From Qipengyuania huizhouensis (lineage in GTDB: Bacteria; Pseudomonadota; Alphaproteobacteria; Sphingomonadales; Sphingomonadaceae): a DNA stretch of 64,000 nucleotides. Shown piece after piece: positions 1-7,462 of this stretch. Below the pieces are notes generated by a model. It ran no database searches and had not been told where the DNA came from. It saw only the letters and a program-made list of their open reading frames with translations. Position 1 is the stretch's first letter; the number at the start of each line of letters is the position of its first letter. The stretch is taken from positions 62,001-126,000 of the forward strand of contig NZ_JAIGNT010000003.1 in the NCBI RefSeq assembly GCF_019711635.1, in the 5' to 3' direction. The translations under genes were made by a program, and so were the position numbers.

Positions 1-95
1 CCACATTGTAGCGATAGCATCTGTAAGGCCCGGGAACCTTGCGCGCAGCGCTGTATTATGGCACTGACGCACTATATGTTGTCCGGGAATTCTCA

Positions 96-437
96 ATGAG
101 CAACCAGTCCAAACCGGTTTATCTCAAGCTGCGCGATATGATCGCCGCCGCGATCATCGACGGCCGCTACAAGGAAGGCGAAATGCTCCCGTCGGTACGG
201 GCGCTGGCTGCCGAACAAGGGGCCAATCCGCTGACGGTTGCCAAGGCTTACCAGCAGTTCCAGAACGACGGGCTGGTCGAAGTCCAGCGCGGGGTCGGCA
301 TGTATGTCGCGAAAGGCGCCGCGTCGGAGTTGCGGCAAAGCGAACGCAAGGCGTTTCTCTCCGAAGAATGGCCCGAAATCCGCGAAAGGATGGAGCGCCT
401 GGGAATCAACCCCGCCGAGCTTATTGCCGAAATCTAG
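96..437 (+). CDS. GntR-family transcriptional regulator, short YtrA type
   Basis: A 113-aa DNA-binding protein that is almost entirely a winged helix-turn-helix of the GntR class (about residues 5-75). Recognisable segments are PVYLKLRDMI, LPSVRALAAE and NPLTVAKAYQ, followed by the wing GLVEVQRGVGMYV. Only about 40 residues follow the domain, so there is no FadR- or HutC-type effector domain; this size fits the YtrA subfamily. ATG 96 is chosen because the domain starts directly after it; an upstream in-frame TTG at 39 would add residues that do not look like family sequence. YtrA-type regulators usually control neighbouring ABC transporters, but none lies downstream here, so the target is unknown. 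Confidence 0.85.
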   Translation: MSNQSKPVYLKLRDMIAAAIIDGRYKEGEMLPSVRALAAEQGANPLTVAKAYQQFQNDGLVEVQRGVGMYVAKGAASELRQSERKAFLSEEWPEIRERMERLGINPAELIAEI

Positions 438-596
438 ATCTTCGGACTGTCCTGTGGCAGACTCAGACATTACGCATCTTGCGGAAATGGCGAACTTCTG
501 CCAGTCAACGTGACCAGGGGCGTGCATACAACCGATCGGCAGGTCGGCTTGAACTAACGATGCGATCGCACATCAGCGATCCGGAGAGAGCGCAAA

Positions 597-878
597 ATGA
601 TCCGATCCGAACTTCTTGCTGCAATCGCGGAAGGCAATCCCGAACTGCGTGCCGAAGAGGTGGAGCAAGTCGTCGATATCTTCTTCGAAGAAATTTCGGA
701 ACGACTTTCGGAAGGCGGACGTGTGGAATTGCGCGGTTTCGGTGCCTTTTCCGTTCGCGACCGCCAAGCCCGCCAAGGTCGCAATCCCCGAACCGGCGAA
801 TTGGTGGACGTGCCGGCAAAGCGCGTGCCCTATTTCAAGCCGGGCAAGGAAATACGCGAGCGTCTGAACGAAAATTGA
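597..878 (+). CDS. ihfB: Integration host factor, beta subunit
   Basis: A 93-aa nucleoid protein of the HU/IHF family. The N-terminal helices ([12 protein letters not shown]) are followed by the beta-arm signature with [10 protein letters not shown] and GRNPRTGE, whose proline intercalates and bends DNA. The C-terminus [15 protein letters not shown] is typical of IHF-beta. It is expected to pair with IHF-alpha, encoded elsewhere, in replication, recombination and transcription of specific operons. It stands alone between the GntR gene and tRNA-Leu. HU is the main alternative, but length and the C-terminal FKPGKE-type segment favour IHF-beta. Confidence 0.9.
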   Translation: MIRSELLAAIAEGNPELRAEEVEQVVDIFFEEISERLSEGGRVELRGFGAFSVRDRQARQGRNPRTGELVDVPAKRVPYFKPGKEIRERLNEN

Positions 879-948
879 TCGTGCATGGCGATGCGCTTCG
901 CGATTGCGGCTTATCAATCAATTGACTAGGCACGCCGCTGGCCGGACA

Positions 949-1030
949 GCGGGTGTGGCGGAATGGTAGACGCCGGGGACTTAAAATCCCCTGAGCTTTG
1001 CTCGTGTGGGTTCGAGTCCCACCACCCGCA
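949..1030 (+). tRNA. tRNA-Leu (anticodon UAA)
   Basis: The 5' acceptor strand GCGGGTG pairs with CACCCGC at 1023-1029, with A1030 as discriminator base. The anticodon stem is GGGGA/TCCCC enclosing the loop CTTAAAA, so the anticodon is TAA. A long variable arm (TGAGC-TTT-GCTCG) marks a class II tRNA, as expected for Leu. The T-arm contains GGTTCGAGTCC. The CCA end is not fully encoded (ACCG follows). Confidence 0.95.
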
Positions 1031-1086
1031 CCGGTTCCAGGAAGGGCCGAAAATGCTCTCTTCGGGCCTGTCCTGAATCGAGCAGT

Positions 1087-1120
1087 GGCCGGACTGCCCA
1101 CAGGGCAATCCGGCCGTATT
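1087..1120 (+). terminator. Probable rho-independent terminator after tRNA-Leu
   Basis: A strong hairpin: GGCCGGA-c-TGCCC pairs with GGGCA-a-TCCGGCC around a 3-nt loop, with one internal mismatch. It is followed on the plus strand by moderately T-rich sequence (TTTGTTTTC). It lies 57 bases past the tRNA. The opposite-strand gene ending at 1137 may also use it, but its tail on that strand is not T-rich. Confidence 0.5.
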
Positions 1121-1136
1121 CAAGTTTGTTTTCTGA

Positions 1137-1934
1137 TTATTCGCCAGTATCGTTGCTGGCGCGGGCATCATTCGCTGTGGAACCGTCGACCCCGCCTGCT
1201 ACCAGCGCATTTCCGCTGACAGCGAGGTTGCCGGCCGAAATCGTGGCCAGGCCATCACGGGTTTGGACCACCAATTCACGGATTTCGCCCGCTCGTGTCG
1301 CGACAATATCGCGCACGGTGCCCAGCTGCTCACCCGAGGGGAGCAAGACCGGCATGCCGGAGGTAACGCCGAAGGCGCCTTCACCTTCCGCAGAACCGCT
1401 ACCGGCGACAGCAAGCATGGAATTGCTGATCGAACCGGCACCCGAGGCGGAGCCTCCGGCCGATCCGGTCGCGTTGCTCGTCAAACCGCGTGTCTTTGAA
1501 ACGCTGTCGCGAACCTGTCCTACTGACTCTTGGGCTACGCCACGCACGGCATCCGTGCCGATCAGGCTGGCATTGGCGCTGCCGGAACCCGAAGCGCGGC
1601 CCGATCCGGTCGCGTTGCCGCCAGCGGAGCCGGTCGGGGTCTCGATAAGCTGGTTGGTCGTGCTGTCTAGGCCCGCGTCGAGCGAGCGGTCGACCGATAC
1701 ATCGCCCGATCGCCGGTCGACCTTTTGATCCCCGCGAGTGGCAGCATCGCCGCGCACGGTGCTTCTTGTGGCCGAACGCATTGTGTCGGTCGAGCCGCGA
1801 AGGGTCGAGTTAACGGTACCGTTGAGTGAACCGCTTACGCCGCCCAGAGCGCCACCACCACCTCCGAGAAGCTGGGCGTGGGCGGGGGCTGCAAAGATTG
1901 CGAAAGCCGAAGCTGCAAGCATAAGATGTTTCAT
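1137..1934 (-). CDS. Exported Gly/Ser-rich protein with a PRC-barrel-like C-terminal region
   Basis: A 265-aa protein with a Sec signal peptide (MKHLMLAASAFAIFAAPAHA). A long low-complexity region rich in Gly, Ser, Ala and Thr follows. Near residues 200-250 is a stretch resembling a PRC barrel: GMPVLLPSGEQLGTVRDIV, then GEIRELVVQTRDG. Function is unknown; it is probably periplasmic or surface associated. The start at 1934 is set by the signal peptide and an AAAGGAA ribosome site. The upstream sequence carries GGATTAA-N15-CGTTTT, shared with two nearby exported-protein genes, which places it in the putative ECF regulon. Confidence 0.7.
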   Translation of the reverse strand: MKHLMLAASAFAIFAAPAHAQLLGGGGGALGGVSGSLNGTVNSTLRGSTDTMRSATRSTVRGDAATRGDQKVDRRSGDVSVDRSLDAGLDSTTNQLIETPTGSAGGNATGSGRASGSGSANASLIGTDAVRGVAQESVGQVRDSVSKTRGLTSNATGSAGGSASGAGSISNSMLAVAGSGSAEGEGAFGVTSGMPVLLPSGEQLGTVRDIVATRAGEIRELVVQTRDGLATISAGNLAVSGNALVAGGVDGSTANDARASNDTGE

Positions 1935-1993
1935 GGTCGTTTCCTTTCTGCTTGCGGATGCTGAAATCGGGAGCATTGCATCCGCTCGAAAGG

Positions 1994-2021
1994 AAAACGG
2001 CCAGGGTAGTCCGCTTAATCC
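1994..2021 (-). promoter_or_regulatory. Putative ECF promoter of the PRC-barrel-like gene
   Basis: Read on the minus strand: a -35-like GGATTAA (2015-2021), a spacer of exactly 15 bases, and a -10-like CGTTTT (1994-1999), ending 60 bases before the start codon. The same pair at the same spacing precedes the S8 protease gene and the 114-aa exported-protein gene. Confidence 0.6.
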
Positions 2022-2041
2022 AAAATACTTCCGGAAATTTT

Positions 2042-3268
2042 CTATCGCCCGCGGCAACTACCGCAGACCAAGCCCCGCCCATAGACATCGTCGGGTCCTT
2101 TGCGACCGAGGTCTTCCGCCTCTCTATCAAGAGCGCCGCGCCAATTGCGTCCCGCGCCAAGCGCATGCGCCACACGTGCGGCAACCAATGGGGTGGCGAA
2201 TGACGTTCCGCGTAGCCGGAAGCGCTTACCCTTCGCGTTAAGGCCACGAATGTCCGCCCCAGGTGCGGCATAATCCAGATGCAGCGCGCGTCCCGCTTCG
2301 ATAAGTGCGCGACGTTTGCCGTCGACGGCGGTGACAGCGACCACACCGTCATAGGAGGCCGGAAAGGCGGGTGGCGCGGCGGGGCCATCATTGCCTACAG
2401 AAGCCACCACCACCACGCCCTTGCGCTGTGCGGCGGCGATCGCGCGTTCAAGTACAGCATTGCGCGGCCCGACCAGACTGATCGTAACGACCTTGCTCCC
2501 GCGTGCGATGAGCCAGCCGAGCCCTTTCACCATGGCCAGCGCGTTTCCACCGGCCTTATCGGTCCCATATACGTCCGCCACGCGGATTTCGTTCGCTCCT
2601 GCACTCGCCAGAAGCGAAGCAACCGCACTTCCATGATTGCTCGGATAGGGCGCGCCTTTCGCGAAGCCGCGCGTCTCGGCGACTGGTACGACTGCACCGG
2701 GCGCACCGTCAATCATCCCGACAGGTGCCGACTTGCCATGGGTGCTGCCTGCGGCAGAGGCGATGGCAAGTGCAGGACTTTCGGCCGTGCCCGATTGGAA
2801 GTGGAGGTGATCGGCTGAGATTTCAGCCTGGGGAAGAAGGCCGCGTAATTCCACTTCGGCCTCGGTCAGCGTCATGCCGTCGGGCGTACGCAGCCGCGCC
2901 ACATAGAAATCCAGTCCTTCGACACGTTCGCGAGAAATGAGTGCGAAGCCGCTCCGCGCAAGGCGCTTTTCTAATTCGGGCCCAGCATCCATGACCAGCA
3001 TTTCGCCGCGTCTTGCCGGCTCGCCCCGCGCGTCCAGCTCAATGATATTTCGATTGCGGCTGACCAGGCGATCGATCATGCGCAGACGTGCGCGAACGAG
3101 GTCATCTGCTTCCCTCCTAGCCGCCTCGGCAGTCCGGTCGACAGTCTCGCGCAGAGGCTGGATGACCTCCCCCACACCCGGGAGGCGCACACCGGGAAGC
3201 GAGATTTGCGCAGCCAAGGGGGCCGCAAACATCGCAGCCAAAGCGAATATGAGGGAAAAAATGCGCAT
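2042..3268 (-). CDS. S8-family (subtilisin-like) serine protease, exported
   Basis: A 408-aa protein with a signal peptide (MRIFSLIFALAAMFAAPLAA). A charged helical and propeptide-like region of about 170 residues precedes a subtilase domain. The triad is readable as Asp in VGMIDGAPG, His in SNHGSAVASLLA and Ser in RGTSFATPLVAA. The oxyanion region VVASVGNDGPAA is present. Two cysteines lie near the extreme C-terminus (VCGSC). It is divergent from the ECF sigma gene and has the GGATTAA-N15-CGTTT promoter, so the sigma factor probably induces it, perhaps for envelope protein quality control. That role is inferred. Confidence 0.85.
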   Translation of the reverse strand: MRIFSLIFALAAMFAAPLAAQISLPGVRLPGVGEVIQPLRETVDRTAEAARREADDLVRARLRMIDRLVSRNRNIIELDARGEPARRGEMLVMDAGPELEKRLARSGFALISRERVEGLDFYVARLRTPDGMTLTEAEVELRGLLPQAEISADHLHFQSGTAESPALAIASAAGSTHGKSAPVGMIDGAPGAVVPVAETRGFAKGAPYPSNHGSAVASLLASAGANEIRVADVYGTDKAGGNALAMVKGLGWLIARGSKVVTISLVGPRNAVLERAIAAAQRKGVVVVASVGNDGPAAPPAFPASYDGVVAVTAVDGKRRALIEAGRALHLDYAAPGADIRGLNAKGKRFRLRGTSFATPLVAARVAHALGAGRNWRGALDREAEDLGRKGPDDVYGRGLVCGSCRGR

Positions 3269-3308
3269 CGGTATGTCGCCTATCGATTATTTCGCCTTAA
3301 GCATGGAT

Positions 3309-3336
3309 GAAACGCGCAGGCACATTCGTTTAATCC
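3309..3336 (-). promoter_or_regulatory. Putative ECF promoter of the S8 protease gene
   Basis: Read on the minus strand: GGATTAA (3330-3336), 15-base spacer, CGTTTC (3309-3314), 40 bases upstream of the protease ATG. It sits in the divergent region between the protease and the ECF sigma gene. Confidence 0.65.
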
Positions 3337-3352
3337 CCGGAAGACAGAGATT

Positions 3353-3841
3353 CTGAGTACCTCTTTCGAATCCGACTTGCTTGACCTCTTGCCCCGGTTG
3401 CGTCGTTTCGCGGTCGGACTGGCAGGCAATGCATCGGACGGAGACGATCTCTGCCAGATGACAATCGAGCGCGCGCTCGCCAACCGCTCGAAATGGGCGA
3501 AGGGTACGCGCCTCGACAGCTGGATGTACCGGATCATGCGCAATATCTGGATCGATGAAGGCCGCAAGCAAACGCGTAGCCGCCAGACATTCGTAATCGA
3601 GGATGCCGGTTCAGGCGTTGGTGGAGACGGTGCGCAGGAAGCATCGGTCGAGCTTTCGAACATCGATCGCGCAATGCAGAAACTGCCCGAGGATCAGCGC
3701 GAGGCGGTGCTCCTGGTGATGGTCGAAGGCTATGCCTACAAGGAGGCTGCCGAGATCGTCGGCTGCCCCGTGGGGACGCTCAATTCGCGGCTGGTGCGTG
3801 GCCGCGACGCTTTGATGGGACTGCTCGGAGAAGTAGGATGA
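3353..3841 (+). CDS. ECF-family RNA polymerase sigma factor
   Basis: A sigma factor of about 162 aa. Region 2 contains LLPRLRRFAVGLAGN, DDLCQMTIERAL and DSWMYRIMRNIWIDEGR. Region 4 contains LPEDQREAVLLVMVEG, YAYKEAAEIVGCPVGTLNSR and RLVRGRDAL. No ATG or GTG gives a full N-terminus. A CTG at 3353 (or ATT at 3350) lies 9 (or 6) bases after GGAAG and restores the expected eight or so residues. TTG 3377 would give a slightly shorter protein and has no visible ribosome site. Its stop overlaps the anti-sigma start (ATGA). It probably reads the GGATTAA/CGTTT promoters nearby. Confidence 0.85.
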   Translation: MSTSFESDLLDLLPRLRRFAVGLAGNASDGDDLCQMTIERALANRSKWAKGTRLDSWMYRIMRNIWIDEGRKQTRSRQTFVIEDAGSGVGGDGAQEASVELSNIDRAMQKLPEDQREAVLLVMVEGYAYKEAAEIVGCPVGTLNSRLVRGRDALMGLLGEVG

Positions 3842-4533
3842 CGATTACTCCCGAAGACATCGCAGCCTTTGCCGACGGCGAGTTGAGCGGCAAACGCAAG
3901 GCGGAGGTTGCGGCCGCAATCAACGCCGACCCCGACCTTGAACGCGAGGTCGAACGGCATCGCCAGCTAGGAAACATGCTGTCGCGGCATTTCGATCCTA
4001 TCGCCGATCAAGCGATACCAGACCGGCTGGCGGAAATGCTTGCAAAGCCACAGCCTGCCGAAGTGGTCGATTTCGCCGCTGCAAGGGATAAGCGCGAAGC
4101 AGGACGCTCCATTCCTCGCTGGGGCTGGATTGCAGGCCCGGCGCTTGCCGCCTCGCTGGCACTGGCGATCTTCCTGCCCGGAACCGGCGAAACGCCCGGT
4201 TATGCCGACGGTGAACTGGCAGCGACGCTCGATCAGAGACTCGTGGCAGAACAGGATCCGAGCGCGGATATGCGCATCCTTCTGTCCTTCCGCGACGATA
4301 CCGGCCAATTCTGCCGCGCATTCAGCGGCAGCGAGGGAGGCGGGATTGCCTGCCGCGACGACGAGGGCTGGAAGCTCGAGGTGCTTGGCGAAGGCAGTGA
4401 GGGAGGCGATGCCGAATATCGCATGGCAGGCGCCGGCGATGGAGACATCCTTGCCCTCGTCCAGGAACTCGCCGCAGGCCCTGCGCTCGACGCCGAGGCC
4501 GAGGCTGAGGCGAAGGCACGCGGCTGGCGCTGA
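3838..4533 (+). CDS. Anti-sigma factor, membrane-anchored
   Basis: A 231-aa protein overlapping the sigma gene by four bases. The N-terminal domain (DIAAFADGELSG, then a charged helix around EREVERHRQLGNML) resembles anti-sigma domains that grip ECF factors. One hydrophobic segment (WIAGPALAASLALAIFL) near residues 98-114 should span the membrane. The remaining C-terminal domain would be periplasmic and has two cysteines (FCRAF, IACRDD) that might sense redox state. No HxxxCxxC zinc motif is visible in the N-terminal domain, so it is not a classical ZAS protein. Confidence 0.75.
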   Translation: MTITPEDIAAFADGELSGKRKAEVAAAINADPDLEREVERHRQLGNMLSRHFDPIADQAIPDRLAEMLAKPQPAEVVDFAAARDKREAGRSIPRWGWIAGPALAASLALAIFLPGTGETPGYADGELAATLDQRLVAEQDPSADMRILLSFRDDTGQFCRAFSGSEGGGIACRDDEGWKLEVLGEGSEGGDAEYRMAGAGDGDILALVQELAAGPALDAEAEAEAKARGWR

Positions 4534-4567
4534 CTGACATTACGCAGCGAATTCAAGATTTGGGTGC

Positions 4568-4603
4568 AAAAAAGGAAGGACCGGTGGGACTTCCGGTCCT
4601 TCC
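4568..4603 (-). terminator. Rho-independent terminator of the 114-aa exported-protein gene
   Basis: A perfect 11-bp stem (GGAAGGACCGG / CCGGTCCTTCC) with an 8-base loop. On the minus strand it is followed by six T (AAAAAA at 4568-4573 on plus). It lies between convergent genes; the T-run assigns it to the minus-strand gene ending at 4652. Confidence 0.8.
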
Positions 4604-4651
4604 TGGCGGATGGCCGTGCAGGGACGGTCACGGCCAAGGGAGTGGCAGGGT

Positions 4652-4996
4652 TCAGTCGACCACGATCACGCGGCCGAGGCGATAACCGCGCTCGGCCATT
4701 TCTTCGACATAGTGTTCGCGCTCTCCGCGCAGTTGGTGAGCATATTCTTCCCAGGCATCGCGCAGGTCTTCGACATCGCTGGCGCGGCGCAGATCGCTGG
4801 ACAGTTCCTTTTGCGCCTCTGTCACGTCGATGCGATAATCGAACCAGAAGCGGTTCTCGATCCCGGCAATGGGATGAGTAATGATGCGCGCTTCCTCGTC
4901 ACGTGCCATTTCTTCCTCATGAAGCATGGAGATTGCAGCGCTGGAAGCAGTGGCGAAGCCAAGGCCCAGCATTGGCAGGATAGCGAACTTCTTCAT
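4652..4996 (-). CDS. Exported small protein of unknown function, ECF-regulon candidate
   Basis: A 114-aa protein with a signal peptide ending near TASSAA. The mature part is highly charged and helical (EAQKELSSDLRRASDVEDL, HQLRGEREHYVEEMAERGY). No family is recognised; it could act as a periplasmic chaperone-like or sensor protein, which is speculation. The ribosome site GAAGGAG sits at good spacing before the ATG. Its upstream region holds the GGATTAA-N15-CGTTTC motif, and it has its own terminator, so it appears to be a monocistronic member of the local ECF regulon. Confidence 0.65.
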   Translation of the reverse strand: MKKFAILPMLGLGFATASSAAISMLHEEEMARDEEARIITHPIAGIENRFWFDYRIDVTEAQKELSSDLRRASDVEDLRDAWEEYAHQLRGEREHYVEEMAERGYRLGRVIVVD

Positions 4997-5039
4997 CTAG
5001 ATACTCCTTCGTTGTGCGGCCCGTGGGACGCTTGAAAGA

Positions 5040-5067
5040 GAAACGGAAGGCTGGCGCAGTTTAATCC
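5040..5067 (-). promoter_or_regulatory. Putative ECF promoter of the 114-aa exported-protein gene
   Basis: Read on the minus strand: GGATTAA (5061-5067), 15-base spacer, CGTTTC (5040-5045), 43 bases before the start codon at 4996. Third copy of the motif within 3.1 kb. Confidence 0.65.
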
Positions 5068-5172
5068 CGGGACCAAAAAATTTTCAGGTCATCAGGGCTG
5101 ATTTTCATAGTGGCCTTCCTGCGAAGGCTTCGCTTTCGGTCCAGTGAAGAATGCGTTTCCGCTTCCGATCGC

Positions 5173-5985
5173 CTAAAATCCAAGACCCAGCCGCAACCCT
5201 ACACGCGCATCGGGAGCATCCTTTGACAGTCCAGCGCTCCCGTCGAGGCCAAGACGGACCTGAGACGATAGATTGGTTCCAAGTCCGATCCCGATGTTTT
5301 GCCGATCGCCTATTTCGGCTGTCGCCGATTGTTCATAGCCATAAGCTAACGAAATCGAGGTGGATTCGCCGACCAGATAGTATGCTCCGGTCGTACCCGA
5401 GATGGTGTTCCTCACATCAAAGCCTTCTGGTTCACCAAGGATGGTATAGCCCACGCCAACGAAAGGGACTACTGCGCCCAACCGTTTGGAAATCTGGCCA
5501 GATGCGCCGAAATCCAATTTACCACTTCCAAGTCCCTTTCGGCGTGACGCGGTTGGCACTTTGACCGAGCTGGCAACCTGTGCGTCCAGGCCAGCGATCG
5601 GGAAAATATAAGCGCCCTGAATAAGTAGATCGCCCAGCCCTTCGCGGGTTGTTTCCCTTGTGGCAGACGTGGGTGTGGCAAACAGCGACGTACCCAGCAG
5701 CCCTCCATCACTGACAATCAAATCTTCCGGTGCAGTGGTAGAGACGTAAGGAAGCGATGCCGAAAACGTGAAGCGTCCCTTTGTCACAATGACCCCCGCT
5801 CCTATCGAAATCGTTTCGTAGTCGAGTTCGCCAAGATTTCCGGTAACGTAGTCGGTTGCGCCAACGAATTGCACATCAGTGACAGAGCCTGAACTTTCGT
5901 TTGAGTTGCCGGGATCTTCCTCGGCGAAAGATGGCGTCGAGATTCCAATCAGCATCAGAAGGCAATTTGCGGCGCGCACTGGCAT
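5173..5985 (-). CDS. Outer-membrane beta-barrel protein (transporter-like)
   Basis: A 270-aa protein with a signal peptide (cleavage near PSFA). Alternating beta-strand segments follow (FTFSASLPYVSTT, VVPFVGVGYTILG, TSISLAYGYEQSA). It ends in VGLRLGLGF, a terminal-Phe outer-membrane insertion signal. The pattern resembles the phenol MetA-degradation-like or transporter family of porin-like barrels; no substrate can be read. The stretch is visibly less GC-rich than its neighbours and uses more A/T-ending codons, which may mean recent transfer. Confidence 0.6.
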   Translation of the reverse strand: MPVRAANCLLMLIGISTPSFAEEDPGNSNESSGSVTDVQFVGATDYVTGNLGELDYETISIGAGVIVTKGRFTFSASLPYVSTTAPEDLIVSDGGLLGTSLFATPTSATRETTREGLGDLLIQGAYIFPIAGLDAQVASSVKVPTASRRKGLGSGKLDFGASGQISKRLGAVVPFVGVGYTILGEPEGFDVRNTISGTTGAYYLVGESTSISLAYGYEQSATAEIGDRQNIGIGLGTNLSSQVRLGLDGSAGLSKDAPDARVGLRLGLGF

Positions 5986-6089
5986 ATTTCTCCATCCCTA
6001 GAGACCTAACCAAAGGTCTTCACAGAAGAGGGAACGGATGGGCGGACACAAAGCATCCATCTGGAAAGCACGTCGTAGTGTAAGATGCT

Positions 6090-6113
6090 CCGAACAACTT
6101 GAACTTTGTTCGG
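6090..6113. terminator. Hairpin downstream of the iron-uptake operon
   Basis: An 8-bp perfect inverted repeat (CCGAACAA / TTGTTCGG) around 8 bases, located between the end of the PepSY gene and the start of the beta-barrel gene. There is no clear T-tract on either side, so it may be a weak terminator or an operator for the 5985 gene. Confidence 0.35.
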
Positions 6114-6148
6114 GGCTATAAAGAGCACAGCAAGAGCGGGCAGAACCG

Positions 6149-7462
6149 CTAGCCCTGTGCCTTTGCAGGCGAAGCCCATTCAGCCGTTGATGCACCTGTT
6201 CCTCGAACAATGCAGACGCCGAGCGATATCAGGCAAACGAGCCAGAAGATCACCACGAAAGGCGCTTCATTGCCGACCAGAATACGCGCCGCCAGGGTCG
6301 CCGATAAGGCAAGCGGCACTCCGACAACCAGGCCCCACCATGCGGAGCGCAGCAGAGCGGATGGTACTCCGCGTCGCTCGCGCTTGTTCAGCCAAATAAA
6401 TGTGCCGGTTGCGATGACCACGCTGAGCGCGATGCCGAACAGGATATAGGCGATCTTCACCGGCAATCCGCCATAATTCCCGAAATGCAGATTATAGGTC
6501 GATGCGGCGAGTTGCTGCCCGACCGTGCCATCTGCCATGCCCGCCGTGCCCTTGAAATGCCCTTGCGCATCAAAGGCATAGTATTCGCCGAAGATCAGGC
6601 GCTGCGAATGCAATCCGACGATCTGGATGTGCTGACCCACGGTCCCAGGATCGTGCAGGATGACGTAGGATGGGCGGATGTCCGGGAATTGGCTGGCCAT
6701 ATGGGCAAGCGCGGGAACCGTATTTGCAAGCGGTGCCTTGGTGGCGTCGGCTTCCGGTTCGCTCCCGAAGATCGGTGCGATGGCAGCCTCGCTATCGCCG
6801 GAATATGCGGTCGCTGCCATGCTGCCACCGCTTACATAGAAAAGGCCGATCATAGAGCCGGTCAAGGCAATCGCGATTGCGAATGGCAGCGTCCAAACCG
6901 CCAGGCGGTTGTGCCAGTCGACGGTCGAAACCTCGTCCCCGCGACGGGCCCTCAGGCGGAATGCGTCGCGAAAGATACGCGGATGCGCCAATACGCCGGA
7001 AATCGACAGGGCTACGATCATGGCACCGAAAGCACCAACCAGGGTCATCCCGATCGTCGCGGGCAGATTGAGCCGGTAATGCAGCGCGAGGACAAATTCC
7101 GCCCAGGCATTTTCCTCGGGCACGGCGATCTCGCCGTCACGATCGATGTGGAAGGCTTGGGTATCCGTAGTGATCGTCGTTCGCGGCAGCGCGGGCGTCG
7201 GCAGATGAACGAAGACATGCGTCGTGGTTGCCCGGTCGCTTTCGCTTTCAAGCACGTTTTCGATCGCACGCTGCACGGTGGGCGCGTCGATGGATGTCAT
7301 TTCGGGCGCGGCCGGCTGCTCGATCCGTTGCCATTCTTCGTAAAGAACGATCGCCGTGCCGGTGACGCAGATGAGATAGAGCAGTGCACAACACAGGAGC
7401 CCAATCGAGGAGTGGGCCGACAGGCTACGCTGGACGATTCCGCTTTCTGCTTTGCCGTTCAT
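6149..7462 (-). CDS. PepSY-associated membrane protein (PiuB-like) of an iron-uptake operon
   Basis: A 437-aa inner-membrane protein. TM1 is LLCCALLYLICVTGTAIVLY; further TM segments include IGMTLVGAFGAMIVALSIS, TLPFAIAIALTGSMIGLFY, AYILFGIALSVVIATGTFI and two near the C-terminus. The motif VDWHNRLAVW is typical of PepSY-associated TM proteins found with TonB receptors, thought to take part in reducing or handling ferric siderophores. The start at 7462 overlaps the preceding gene by four bases (ATGA). It is the last gene of a three-gene operon with the receptor. Confidence 0.8.
   Translation of the reverse strand: MNGKAESGIVQRSLSAHSSIGLLCCALLYLICVTGTAIVLYEEWQRIEQPAAPEMTSIDAPTVQRAIENVLESESDRATTTHVFVHLPTPALPRTTITTDTQAFHIDRDGEIAVPEENAWAEFVLALHYRLNLPATIGMTLVGAFGAMIVALSISGVLAHPRIFRDAFRLRARRGDEVSTVDWHNRLAVWTLPFAIAIALTGSMIGLFYVSGGSMAATAYSGDSEAAIAPIFGSEPEADATKAPLANTVPALAHMASQFPDIRPSYVILHDPGTVGQHIQIVGLHSQRLIFGEYYAFDAQGHFKGTAGMADGTVGQQLAASTYNLHFGNYGGLPVKIAYILFGIALSVVIATGTFIWLNKRERRGVPSALLRSAWWGLVVGVPLALSATLAARILVGNEAPFVVIFWLVCLISLGVCIVRGTGASTAEWASPAKAQG

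Noticed and set aside
1037..1070. Imperfect hairpin just after tRNA-Leu (AGGGCCGAA / TTCGGGCCT)
   Set aside because: Contains an internal mismatch and no T-run; the hairpin at 1087-1115 is much stronger.
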